Of a DNA stretch of 64,000 bases, positions 24,481 through 35,958 are shown piece by piece. Source of the DNA: Podocnemis expansa (lineage: Eukaryota; Chordata; Testudines; Podocnemididae). Location of the stretch: assembly GCA_007922195.1 (NCBI GenBank), contig ML682014.1:4304631-4368630 (forward strand), in the 5' to 3' direction. The position numbers and the translations under genes were made by a program. Within the stretch, counting starts at the first letter, position 1. Each line of letters starts with the position of its first letter. The notes beneath the pieces were generated by a model. The model had not been told where the DNA came from and did not search any database. It saw only the letters and a program-made list of their open reading frames with translations.

Positions 24481-25133
24481 GTTTACAGATGGATTGGGGG
24501 GGAATATGTCCCCATATCTCAGTACATGATAACCCCTGCCTAACAAACTAGTGTTTGCATATAAGATTTTGCATCTCTTCCCATTTTAGCTGGGTGTTAT
24601 GGGCCTCTGGAGGAGAAGAGCTAGCTGTATGATACATACTTTTCTGTTCCACATCAGCACTGCGCTTGCATGTTTTGTAGTAGTTTTTAACCTTGTAATG
24701 GACATTCACAGCAGGCAACCTTTCTTACTGAGCAGTTAAGTCCCCTCCAGAGTTGAGATGTACAGCCTTTCATTGCCTTCAGTGGTTGCATGGAAGATGC
24801 TTACATAATCAAGCTCCCAGCATTACATGCTGGTTTCTGTTTGGCTTTAGGGAGTGTGAATAGTCCACATTGTCAGCCTACCTTAAAAATTAAGAGATGG
24901 CTGAGGCAGTTTTAATACTGAATTCTCTACTGTGCAGCAACAATAAGATAATGTTTGTTTCTGAGCTTTAGCTGATTTGTCTTATCTGAGTGTCACTAAG
25001 TTTCCAAACTGAATAGACAGCTCGGCAAACACATAGACATAGATTAGCACTTTTAAAAATCCCAAGCTAACAGCTCATGAGTGATTTTGCATTATGCCTG
25101 ATCCATTTTGTTTAAAGACACAGATAAATGACT
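24481..25133. other. Unique sequence, no gene seen
   Basis: No recognisable feature. Confidence 0.4.
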
Positions 25134-26390
25134 TCATAGAATCATAGGATTGGAAAGGACCTCATGAATCATCTAGTCCAACCCCTTGTTGAGGGTCACA
25201 TCTCACAGCATCATTAGTGTACACATAGATGAGTAGCATGGAGTAGGTTCCAAAGGGGCAGCCGTGTTAGTCTAATAAAGCAAAAAAAAAAAAAAAAAAA
25301 GAGTCTTGTGGCACTTAAAGACTAACAGATTTATCACATGAGCTTTTGTGGGAGAAAATTCCACTTTGAAGAGGGGGAACTTACAGAATGGGATGAACAT
25401 AAATGCAGGGGAGTGCAAGACATGGGCTCAGGTCATACTGCAACAGCAATCCTTACGAATGCTCTGATTTGCTGTTGCAGTATGACCTGATCCCATGTCT
25501 TGCACTCCCCTGCACTTATGTTCATCCCATTCTGTAAGTTCCCCCTCTTCAAAGCATCTGATGAAGTGGGATTTTCTCCCATGAAAGCTCATGTGATAAA
25601 TAAATCTGTTAGTCTTTACGTGCCACAAGACTCCTTGCTTTTTTAGCATGCAGTAGTAGTCAGAAGGCTGGATGATTCTCAACAACCCCTCTGTAACATC
25701 TCAGATACGGGCCCCTGGTAGGCAGCATGTCTCCCAGGATATCATATCAGGGCAATAGATGGGTGCCTCCACCCCCTCAGAAGGAAGTCCCCAACTACCC
25801 TACTCTATGTTACTTCTTGGGTGTGGTGGTTGTGGTCCTCCCAGCCTCAGGGATGCATAGCTTCTTGTCTTCCACATCATCCCTCATTGCCAGGGCTGCA
25901 TAATGGTTCTTCATTACCATGGTGGGGGGGGGAGGTTGGGAGCAGGGGTGGAGCACTGCCCACTGCCAGAAGCAACCAGCTGCCAGTGTTCTCCCTCTGA
26001 CTGAGCCATCTTCTCCTTCCCTGGTGATGTAACTGCAGCAGTCCTCCATAGTTGGGAAGTTTCCTTGGCCTTTGATATCTCTTCATGAATGCTCTTGAGG
26101 AATTCCGTACGGGCATGGCTGCTCCCAAGCCTAGCCACCTCCTCCTACAGCTCTCCCACCTGCTTCCTGAGAGATTCCACCAGAAGGGACCTTTCACACT
26201 GGATGATCCCTCCAGCCTGGTTATCTATGAGTGGAAAATGCAGGCTACAGTCTCTGCAAATCCCAGGAGGAAACAGGAGCAGTGCTGGCAGAAGTTATAT
26301 GACTTTTCTTCACCACAATGATCCCCGACAAACTCGTTCTCACAAACTCCCTCTCAAATTCCCATTTGTAAGCTCCCCCTGGTCACTTAG
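25134..26390 (-). mobile_element. Internally deleted CR1: ORF1 remnant joined to the CR1 3' end
   Basis: Read on the minus strand from 26390 to 25134. A zinc-knuckle-like stretch rich in C and H (about 26325-26240) comes first. It is followed by the CR1 ORF1 linker frame containing 'ARLGSSHARTEFLKSIHEEI' (from 26138) and 'HWQLVASGSGQCSTPAPNL'. Next comes a degraded SGNH/esterase-like part with 'GDSLLRG' near 25770 and 'IIQPSDYYCML' at 25675-25644. After the nested PLE the frame resumes as 'YSMLLIYVYTNDAVRC' (25246-25199), which carries the family's 'TND' word. Within about ten bases it meets the CR1 terminal block 'ggttggactagatgattcat', ending in 'attctatgaag' at 25134. ORF2 is missing. Frameshifts and stops show that ORF1 is dead. 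Confidence 0.75.
25247..25643. mobile_element. Inverted PLE end dimer with 13-bp target duplication
   Basis: The flanks are 'tagcatggagtag' (25234-25246) and 'tagcatgcagtag' (25644-25656), 12 of 13 identical. The insert is a hairpin-like dimer. The left arm (about 25283-25447) runs antisense and the right arm (about 25468-25642) runs sense, and they are nearly identical when one is inverted. The spacer of about 20 bases is 'ccttacgaatgctctgat'. The left arm has lost about 11 bases of the ribozyme-like core ('tcatcagatgc'), whereas the right arm keeps it at 25554-25594. An A-tract of about 18 lies at 25283-25300 in the left arm, and a short T-run lies at the right end. The left arm alone carries the extra outer end 'gttccaaaggggcagccgtg'. 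Confidence 0.85.
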
Positions 26391-27398
26391 CCACTGACTT
26401 TTAAGGCCTTCTCTGCTAGGTCAGTCCTTCCCCCTTGTTAAGCACACAGGGGAAGGGTGATCACAAGGCCAGTTTCAATTCCAAGATTATTCTCCCCCAC
26501 CATGTAAATTAAGGGCACAGCATAGCCCATTGGTTGTACTCACACAAAGGCATAAAGGTATGCCTCTTTACCCTCCCTGTGCCAGCTACATGGATAGGAA
26601 TGTGGAGGGAAACTGCTTCCACACAGCCATAAGTCCACACTTGGTGGTATTAGGAATGGATGAAGCCCTGACTTCTACATCTTCCCCACTGCTCTTCCCG
26701 CATGATTTTGCCCAATGCAATGAACCATTTTCAGTGCCTGGTATAAATGTACGATGGTCTGAAAGCAGAAGAGAGGGATGGGAAAAGGAGAAATATTCTT
26801 TGTGTCACAAGCTGTTTTCAGTAACACCCAATAAATGGGGTATAAGGCAGGTCTAGAGGCTGGGCACTTCTAGTGCTTAACAGCCAAAAGGGGGCAACTA
26901 ATCTGCATGGGCTTTGTATTTGCATGAGCACAATTAGGTATTAGCATAATCTCACTATGACGGTGCAGGGCATGATGGCAAATTGTATATGGGTTGACTT
27001 GATCACAAATCTGTCAATACCTGTATTTTAACTGAGGAAGAAAATGGAATATTGTCCTTTTTCATAATACACTATCCTTTGATTGTATAAGTTCTGTTTA
27101 GCCTATTTGGTGGAAAAGTTACCATCAGCAACACAGAACCTGAAAGAGTGAGCAACTCTGTGTTTCAGTGTGTGAAGAAGAGGGAGAAAAGGGGGTGGTA
27201 GGGGCATTAGCTCTGCTAAAGAGCAATGCCTGAGGCACTGCCTCACCCCTGACCCACTATTAAAAGAAATTTGATGGCTCCTTGTGCAGTTTCCTTTGTT
27301 ATTTTGATCAGAGCTGCTGCCTCTGGTGTCCTGAAGTCAGGAGCTGAAATCACTGAGGGCTAAGGTCCTCTCTAAGAGCTGAAATTGCTGAAGAGCGA
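26391..27398. other. Unique sequence, no gene seen
   Basis: A 108-codon plus frame (26530-26856) has no recognised motif. The rest is unremarkable. Confidence 0.4.
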
Positions 27399-27645
27399 TC
27401 AGTGGGTGGAGCTGGTGGACAGCGGGCAGAACCAGTGGAGAGATGGAGAATGAGAGTGACCCACAGGCGGTGTCAGTGACCAGCGGGCGGAGCCAGCGGC
27501 CAGCAGAGGCCCAGAGAGCATGAGTGACCAGCAGATCGTGCTGGTGGACGGTGAGTGGGCCAAGCGGACAGTGTGAGTGGCCAACGGAGGGCTAGGGAGC
27601 ATGAGTGACCAGCAGGCAGTGCAGGTGGACAGTGGGCATGAAGGG
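27399..27645. repeat. Degenerate GC-rich minisatellite
   Basis: The word 'gagcatgagtgaccagcag' occurs at 27516 and 27597, 81 bases apart. Weaker copies built of 'gaccagcgggcggagcc' and 'gtggacagcgggcag' precede them. The block is much more GC-rich than its neighbours. The short minus frame across it reflects the repeat rather than a gene. Confidence 0.65.
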
Positions 27646-27923
27646 CATTCTCTATATACGCTGAGATGGCGAGAAAGCTTTATTGGGTTTTGTGGGAATC
27701 CTGTCCTTCAATGAGTCTCCAAGCCAGTGCTCGTTTTGATATTGCATCTATACATTCCTTTATGCTGCCATTAAAAGTTCTATGTACTACACTCAGACGC
27801 ATGCTTGACAGTGGAGAAGCATTACCCTTCTAGGATGCCCAGAGAATAGTGCATGATTTCCCAGGAGACTGGGTCAGGGCTTAAGCTGGTTCATGTTGTA
27901 ACATTATTTGAAAACCCCTAGAT

Positions 27924-28109
27924 CAGGGGTGGCCAAATTATGGAATTCAAGAGCCACACAAGTTGATTATTAAACCTTCAAGAGCTGCACTGAAGCATAT
28001 AGCTATATAGTTTTACCTACTAAATTGATTTGCTGATGTTTTTCTGTGAGCCACACTTTTTCATTCAAGAGCCACATGCGGCTCCTGAGCCACAGTTTGG
28101 CCACAGCTG
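27924..28109. mobile_element. hAT-like MITE with perfect 8-bp target duplication
   Basis: Identical 'ccctagat' lies on both sides (27916-27923 and 28110-28117). The ends read 'caggggtggccaaattatgg' and, inverted, 'cagctgtggccaaactgtgg', which match at about 15 of 20. The subterminal 'gagccaca' and 'gccacatgcggctc' words are typical of this hAT MITE type. The length is 186 bp and it is non-coding. The perfect duplication suggests a fairly recent insertion compared with the other hAT copies here. Confidence 0.92.
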
Positions 28110-28349
28110 CCCTAGATAAAGGATTCAGTCCCTTGCTCTGCCATCTCACCCTGGCAAAAGGGTTACAGGGGCTTGCGACAAAACTCCAATTAAGAAGTAA
28201 GGGAGACATCAGGCTATTCTGTGCTTGAGAGAGTTCCGTTTAAACATGAAATACACATGCATAGAGGCAGGAAAAAAATCATGAAGTGGTATGACAACAT
28301 GGCTATGTTTTGGCAGAGTTCTTTACAACAAAAGCCTAATACTATAACT

Positions 28350-28445
28350 GAAGACAGAGGGTGGAGGATAATCTTTTATTGGACCAACTTCTCCTGGAGA
28401 AAGATAGAGACAAGCTTTCTTGTTTTATTACTTCACCCATCTTCT
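28350..28445 (-). mobile_element. Second PLE-type end, diverged
   Basis: 'aatcttttattggaccaact' followed by 'tctcctgg', 'agagacaagctttcttg' and 'cttcacccatctt' is the antisense of another reptile repeat end. Its sense strand reads '..gaaagcttgtctc..' followed by 'agttggtccaataaaag'. I associate it with PLE ends because the 'gaaagc' box occupies the same place. The assignment is tentative and the copy is truncated before the core. Confidence 0.45.
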
Positions 28446-29501
28446 ATTTTTAATATTCTATGACAAATACTGCTACACCATCACTACATATTCAAACAGT
28501 ATAAGTAGCCTCTGTCCTTCAGTTGCACATATACTTCCTGACGATTTAACTTCAGTAATTAATTTTAATACTATAGCAAAAAAAAAAAAAAAGAGATACT
28601 TTTATATATATATTCTGCCAGGACCACAACACTGGGGGGGAAAAAGGATTGCCAGATAGTCTCACCTCTAAGTATTTCCTCACATACCCAGCTCCCTTTA
28701 ATTTTATGCACTAATTTAAACATTGTGGATTTTTATTGAAACCATTGGTGTCAAGACTTTATATACAACACTATGAAAGTCAGCTTACCCCATTTCCCAT
28801 TTCTGCTCTTATTTTTATCTTCCTTCTGCTGGTAGCTTTACCACAGCTTTTCCTAAATCTTTCACAATTTTTGCTTTTCAGTGCTTTTTCCAAGTTTCCA
28901 GTAATGTTGAATAATTATTTTTAACTTCCAATTTTCCTCAGTCTATTCTTTCATGCCCTCCTAAAGATACTAGTTTGAGTCTTCTCTCTTCATCCTGTTT
29001 TGCCACCACTTCATTTTAATAATCTGCATCATATTCTTTCTCTGTGTCCTAATCTTATCTCCTGTGGACAGCCTAAATAAAATTCTGCAGCAGGTAGTGG
29101 GGATGGAATACTTTTTCCACTGCCTGCTGCTGCTAAATCCTGAAGCACCAGAAGAGTCTATAGACTGGAATATGCCCTCTTTTTTCTTTTTTTTTTTTTT
29201 AAATATCCTAATGAATATCATTTCCTTCCAATTAGTGAATCCAGTCTTAAGATAACCCAAGAATGTTTGTATAGCAATGTATAAACAAAATGAATATGTA
29301 AGACAACATAAATCCTATTGAAGCCATTCTCATACACAGATGTGAATGGACATGATCGGGCTGTTCATAATCACTGCTTTTTTCCAAACAAGGAATGTGA
29401 TGCGTCTGTATGGAAGTTTTATTCCAGCTTCTCTCTTCCTTCACACTCTATGATCTGTTGTTCTTTCTTATCCTCTTTCAATCTCAGCTACATCATTTTT
29501 T
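28446..29501. other. Unique AT-rich sequence, no gene seen
   Basis: An A-tract lies at 28579-28592, a G-run at 28634-28641 and a T-tract at 29187-29200. Frames reach at most 96 codons (28970-29260, minus) and span low-complexity DNA. Confidence 0.45.
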
Positions 29502-29518
29502 TCTCTCTCTCTCTCTCT
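29502..29518. repeat. (CT)n microsatellite
   Basis: A short CT run that also supplies the target duplication of the next element. Confidence 0.85.
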
Positions 29519-30092
29519 CAGGGCTGGCCCAAGGTTTTCTGATGCCCTAGACGCCTGAGATCTTGGTGCCCCTTACCCCCGTCCCTGGGCCAGGCTGGAT
29601 GATGGTCCCTCCCTCTCACTCCTCCTAGCAGCCCACCCAAGCCTGCCCAAATAGCGGGCAGGCACCATGTGGTCTGCCAGGCTGAATCGTGGCAGTGGCG
29701 CTGCTCCCCCACTTGGGGCCAGATCCCCAGCTGTGGCCGGATGCCGGCAGTCGTGCCACTCCCCTGGCTGAGGCTGGATCCCTGACTGCAGCGCCGCTCT
29801 CCACCGAAGCTGAATTGTGGTGGTGGCGCCACTCCCTGGCAGGACCAGAGCCCCACCCATGACCAGATGCCAGTGGCAGCACTGGCCCCTGCTCCTGGCC
29901 TAGACAAACCCTTCCCCTCACACTTACCTGGAGTGGAGCCAGCCAGCCAACCCACAGCTTCCTGCTTTGTTCTGTCCTAGGCTACATGTGAAGCAGGGCG
30001 GGATGGGCTTTCTGGCTCAAGCCCAGCCTTGTGGCACTCCCTAGTTGTTGGTGCCCTAGGTGTCTGCCTCCTCCATGGACAGACCAGCCCTG
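29519..30092. mobile_element. GC-rich hAT-like element inserted in a CT run
   Basis: The left end is 'cagggctggcccaagg' and the inverted right end is 'cagggctggtctgtcc', a shared 'cagggctgg' terminus. The flanks 'ctctctct' (29511-29518) and 'ctctctcc' (30093-30100) match at 7 of 8, though the target itself is repetitive. The interior is strikingly GC-rich, with repeating 'ctggcc..gtggc' words. Three overlapping minus frames (95-145 codons) exist in different phases, which signals base composition and not a protein. Confidence 0.75.
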
Positions 30093-30484
30093 CTCTCTCC
30101 TTCTCCTTAGTTTCCCTTCATGCTATACGCTAGCTAGCAATCTCTGCCTCCATCTCTCTAATCAGCTTTTCCTCCCCATGTGATGCACTTTCCTCTCTTT
30201 CACATTAGGTGATCTTCTCCTTCACCTCTTTGCTTCACATGATACCCTAGGATCAAACATCACTTAGAGACAGGGGCTGTAAATTATCCTGTAGAAAGAA
30301 GAAACCATTTCTTGCCATCTCTTCTTCCTCTACTGCCTTAAGGCTGAAGAAAACAGGAAGGCAGGAAGAAAAAAGTATTCCTTGCTCCCTAGCCTCTGAA
30401 GGCTACTGGGAACATTCAAGGGGTCAGCAACCCAAAAGATGAGAAGAGACATTTTAAAATGTCCTTCAATAACCAAGTGTTTTG

Positions 30485-30733
30485 AGAGCCGCAATGGGGG
30501 GGGGTGGCAGGAAGAGGTGGGCCAGGGCACGTGCTGCAAGGTCCCTTGGCTGGAGGGACCCTGGAAGTAGGAATGGGACCTGTGCAGGGTCCCCAGTGGT
30601 AGTGGGGAGCCCAGAGCCTCGCTCAGACCACCCACAAGGTGCCCCAGTAGTAGCAGGGGCCCTTAGCCTAGAGGCACAAGGGGGCAGCTAAAGAGCTGCA
30701 TGTGGCTCTGGAGCCGCAGGTTCCAGACCCCCT
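30485..30733. mobile_element. hAT-like element, right end clear
   Basis: The right end 'gctgcatgtggctctggagc' followed by 'cgcaggttccagaccccctt' matches the hAT MITE pattern. The left side starts in 'gagagccgc' but lacks the terminal 'cagggg', so it is truncated or decayed. The interior is GC-rich with a G9 run at 30496. Confidence 0.55.
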
Positions 30734-33700
30734 TGTTTAGCCACTAATACAAATATGCAACAACAGGAGATTAAATTCAAGCTCAAGACATGCGTCTGAT
30801 TGGATTTTTGTTCCATAAAACCTACTTCAAAGCTTAGAGCATGCAGCATACAACACACAGATGAGAGAGAAATTACGTAAGAAGGAAGCAAGAGGTAGAA
30901 GTCAGAAGCTGGAAAAAACAGACGTTTCTTTATTCTCATTAGAAAAGCTTTATTTGAATCCTTTTTTTCTGCACTGCTCAAGTAATCTTTATAGTCTGAA
31001 GTAAAGATAAAAATAGTGATATATTTCCTGTCTGGATACCTGCTCCAAGCTGGGACAGCATCAAAATGTGTCAAGCTTATGGTTTTTGTCTGCCATTGAA
31101 GTCATTTTCTTGCCTCAGGTGCTATAAAATGGTATTCCCCCCCTCCACTGGATTGTCCTGCTTTTAGCATTACAGGATCCTTTATAGCCCTCAGGTGCTA
31201 TTGCTACTTGAAATATTACTAATTTCATAGAGGTTGTTGTACATTTGTAGAAAAGCACACTAAGACTTTTTAAAGGTTCCTGGGAAGGATTTAGACAGCC
31301 AATTCCTAATAATTTGCATAGGAATTGGGTAACCAGATCTTTTTATTGGCTTTGAAAAATCTCAGTTTGCTCATCCAAAACAAAATAAGTTTTAAAGTTC
31401 AGTAATACCATTCAGATATGTAATCTAAGTAGGGGTTTTCCAGTACAACCCTAAAGCGAGTACTTTGAATCTGATTTCCAATTCTTCTGCTAAAATTTTT
31501 CACTCTACAAAGTTGCACATATCAGTTGCAGATATGGTTTTTCCAAGAGACAAATACCATTGACCATAATGACTGTCAGTTTAGGGTTACTGTTCACTTT
31601 TTGATTCTTAAAAGATTAAATTCACATGACATCTAATCCAGCTCACAAATTGGATTTCTTTAGAGATGGGCCCAATTGTTTTTAGTACCCATGCCACTTT
31701 GGGTTGGCATGTGCATACCCAAAAACTAACTGATGGATTCGAACATCTCAGAGCTATCCTCATTAAAATAAAATAAAATTCCATTGTTTCCAACAGGGGT
31801 GTAGCATTTTACAAAAATTTTGTTTTGTGCAAGATATAAAATTTATTAAAAGTCCCAGGAGCATTTCAAGTATTTTAGCACTTCAGCATCTGCAGATGTT
31901 TGTCACTTTGTTATTAAATGTACAGCACTTTAAGTCAAATGTTAACATTTTTAAGCCACAAACAACAGAAAGGAAGAGTCCTTATGGTATTCTAAGTTCA
32001 GTGTCTGTAAACAATGGCCATCAGCCAGCTTCGAGTCAATGCCCCAAATATTCTCAAAAGGAGTTCACATTTCCATTACCCTGAACATAAAAAGCAACAT
32101 GATTAAAAGTGTTCTTCCATTTTCTTTATAGCAAACCCCAATAATCCTCAGTCATGAAAGGACCAGCAAGCCTTAAATACTTTAAGAAAAAAGAGGATAA
32201 TAGTTTAAATCATCTGCCTGTATTTGAGGCCAATGCCACTGTCATTAATTAAGCATGTCATGAATAGACACACTAGAGGAAGAAAATAGGAAAAACAAGA
32301 AGAGAAAAAAAATGGAATTTAAGCCACTTAAAATATTCCAAATATCCATACTGGATTTTTTGAGGGAAATTCTTACCTTAGGAGCAGTAAGGATTAGGGA
32401 AACATCCTTGTACTATAAAAAGTTTTAAGGTATAAAAAAGTCTATAGAGGTAGTCATATGATATCTCTGCTGGCACTACTTCTCCTTGACGCACAGTAGG
32501 TTATCATAAATTTAGGCCCAGAACAGTGATATATTCTAACTGTGAGTCTCAACATTAGATTAATTGTGTGTACTACTTAAAAGATTCATTGTTTCATGTC
32601 TAGTCACCACCGAACCTATCTTTCCCAGTGTTGAAGAAATATACAATTGAAACCCATGAAATATAATATTGATGTTTCCTCTCCCTCACCCCCCCCCCAA
32701 GAAAAAACCCCAACCCCCCACCACAGAAAACAAGAATATTGGCTAGGTGAATGATAGCTATGGCATCCTGAGCAATAGGGGCAGTAAAATCTGCTGTTTT
32801 CAGAGCTGATTAAAAATTCTATTTTTCCAAACCGTAAAGGGTTTTTGTTTTTTGGTTTTTTCAGTGACAAAAACTTGGTGGTTGAAGATATGAAAGCAAA
32901 GGATTGGACAGAGTTATGCACTAGTGTTCAACATCAAATTCTTAGTTTTAGCATAAAAGGAGTACAGACAAATCAATAGGTGAAATTGTCTAATACAATA
33001 AAAGGGTCAAGACTAAGCATATTATCATGGGTGGGCAAGCTACAGAGACTTGACCTCTGTGTATTCCAGCAGATGGATAAGAAGCCCCAAGATACAATGA
33101 CAGAAAAGAGACAAGTTGTGACAGTGAGCAGTAGCAGTTAGACTGTTCCCAACACTCATAAAAGCAAGATGTAAAATCTCAGAGTAATACAAATTTGGCC
33201 AGAGTAAGTACAAATTGGGATCTAATGCCACATGAGACAGTTTGGATCACTGCATACAACATATGCAGCCCAAATCTGAGGCAGTTTAACTAGAGTGGTG
33301 TTTAAGGAATGCTCCCCAAGATTGTTTGGCACACTAGGTAATAGTGGAAGAGTGCTAAAACAATAAAAAGGATAAGCTATGATTTCTCTCTGACCTTTTC
33401 AAAACAGCCAGAATGAGATGGAGGACAAACAGCAAATATTTCATGTTCCCTGCTAGCAGACGGATAATATCTCCCCCCCGACTCTCTAGTCTCAACGTTC
33501 TGTGCTGTAATCATGCAACTGTGTTTTAAATTCCTCTGGTCTTGCAGGATGAATGCCACTGAACACCACTGAGGTCCTGTTCTTTCAGCATGGGTAGAGT
33601 TTTACAAGGATTTGCTGATTCAGATATTGGAATCTCCTTTGTGACTAACATGGCAACACTTGACTGTTATAACACAAGATGCACATCTTAAGGTCTCATA

Positions 33701-35057
33701 TACATTAATTGCCACAAATAGCAAACTGTAAGTAGAGTTCGGTGTTACAAACAGCCATCAACATGATCATTCAAGATTATGTTTTTAGATTTGCCTTGTG
33801 TATCAGTAATTTGTGTTATACTATGCTGGTACTTTCAGCATACTCTATACTTTATACAAAGCCAGTGGTTTAGTATGGAGAAGTTTAGTGTCCCAACCTC
33901 AACACTTAATTTCAGCAGTACTCAACCAACTCAATGCATGTCACATTACAATCCAAAACACAAACTTTGATTTATGAAAAATCTTCTCTTGTGTTACACA
34001 GATGAACAATAATTCACATTAAGGAGGAAGGAACAAACAATTCCAGATTATGAGGAGAACTTGACAGTTTAGATCAAAAGTTGTTAGCAGTAGAAATTAA
34101 ACAGGGTCTTGAATGGTTTTGGAGAGTCTTCTTACTGGTCAGGAGAAGGGAACTCAATGGGAGCTGGGTGCCTAAATCAATTCCCTCCCCATGCACACCC
34201 AAAAATTAGTTTTGATGCCAGTATTATTACTTGTACTACTGATTCTGACCAAAAGTCAGGCAATAAAGTGGAGTGTGAAAATAAAAGCCAACAAAAAGGA
34301 GGTACAGGTTAGAGTAGTAATTAAAAAAATAGTATTAATTCAAGGTGTAGATGCCAGTTATGTTCTCATTTTATTAGAACCATTGGCAAGTGCTAATTTG
34401 CCATGTTTATAAAATGAAGAAAAAAATTCTGGGTGAATGGTGGCTGTCAACTCAGTTAGTAACTATTCAAAATACATTTTTTGGTTAACCCAAACAGAAT
34501 GAACATTTGAACTTTCCAGAAAATACAGAACAATGTCTGGATATCTTTCTCTCTCATATATCCAGGTAGGGAGGTAGCAAATTAACCTAGTGAACTATAC
34601 TTGTCTTTCTTTCTCCTCATTAGGCTCACAGAAAAGTTTGCAGCTTTCTTCCCGTCCATTCCTTTCCAGCTTTCCCAATGAGTTACTGGGATCCTTCTGT
34701 GTGATGCAATGGAGATTTATATTTGTTTTTCCTTGACTTTGCCCTTTTGAGCTACTCACTTCAAAATATAATTGAGCATTTTAATCAATATGCCTACTGA
34801 ATGCAAGGTTCATGGTACATAACTGGGAACATACTTCACAATTATGATATAATCAAATATGGATTCATTCAACATCAGTGTTGCCGTGGTATTCAATCTC
34901 TGTGGCCCATAGATTTCTAAATATCACATCTTATCATATCCTAAGCAATAATCACAAAGAGTACCTATGCTCCCTCAAATGGCTAGACACTGTCATATAT
35001 AATGATGAGATTCATTCTTCCGGGACATATGTCATGCCACAGCATGTGTCTGATGAT
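30734..35057. other. Unique AT-rich sequence, no gene seen
   Basis: A 128-codon minus frame at 30688-31074 overlaps the hAT-like end and has no family resemblance. A C10 run lies at 32690 and a T-rich 'ttttgttttttggtttttt' at 32842. Several kilobases hold no transposon that I can recognise, which is unusual for this window. Confidence 0.5.
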
Positions 35058-35078
35058 AAAAAAAAAAAAAAAAAAAAA
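35058..35078. repeat. A21 tract
   Basis: Pure A run. The upstream sequence does not end like a known retrotransposon, so I cannot tie it to a poly(A) tail. Confidence 0.9.
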
Positions 35079-35958
35079 GTTTCACTGTCACTTTCTATCC
35101 TCATGAGGTCTTTCTATGCTTGCGTAGTATCTTTTGCCAGTGACATACTTCCCTTCACCCTTTCTTCCCTGTCTCATTGACTGGCTGGGGAATTAGATAA
35201 TGAAATAACAGAACAAAGAAACTGAAGATCTCCCACTACACCTGCTTGAACTGCAGGTCAGGTAACAGTGGGCAGAGTACCAGTGTGATAGCAAAAGTGC
35301 AGGAGAAGTTGAATTTATCACATGGCTCTAGCCCTACATTTGATCACATGGAGGGCACCATGACATAGTTTCTATGTACTTTTTAATCCAGTAGATGGTG
35401 TGCTTTATCAGAAGTAGTTCTGAATGGCTGCACCATTCATGCAGGTTAATATTTCTAGGCAGCCATGTGCATGCAACATTTATACTTCATTGTCATTTAG
35501 TCTATAAAATTATGAAATGGTATATAAAATTATTTTAAAATTTTAGTAAAGCTGTTTGGTTTTTTTATATACATTGGCCTGTAAACCCAAGGGTCATAAT
35601 TACCTCAATTTTGTACAAGATGTAGAAGGTATTTATGTTTAATCTGCAAGTGACCTATAATAGCCTATACCTCAGTCTTAAGGTTCAATATTATAGGATT
35701 TCAGGGTTATTAGGATAAAGTGCAAAAGCTGTGCATATCACTTTCCCATAGGGACAATGCTCCCATTTCTAGCCCTGCAGAGCTGTGAGCCATGAGACTT
35801 TGAACCCAACACCAGTATGGGACCCATATTGTGCGTCCTGGACCCTACATGCATGTACATTTTTAGGAGGAAATTCCTTCTCTTCTACAAATGTGGAAAC
35901 ATTTATCTGTTAAGTTGCTGTAAAACATAGCAGATGTTTTAAAGTAAAGAAGTTTAGA
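35079..35958. other. Unique sequence, no gene seen
   Basis: No recognisable repeat or gene. Confidence 0.4.

Noticed and set aside
25283..25300. Poly(A) tail of a processed pseudogene
   Set aside because: The A-run lies within a PLE arm, matching a short A/T run at the opposite arm. No gene-derived sequence precedes it.
29518..29955. 145-codon minus frame with two other overlapping frames
   Set aside because: It lies within a hAT-like, GC-rich non-autonomous element. Three phases are open at once and none resembles a transposase.
30688..31074. 128-codon minus frame
   Set aside because: It starts in unique AT-rich DNA and ends in a hAT-like terminus. There is no signal peptide or domain.
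35058..35078. Poly(A) tail of a retrocopy
   Set aside because: No exon-like or LINE sequence lies upstream and no target duplication is visible.
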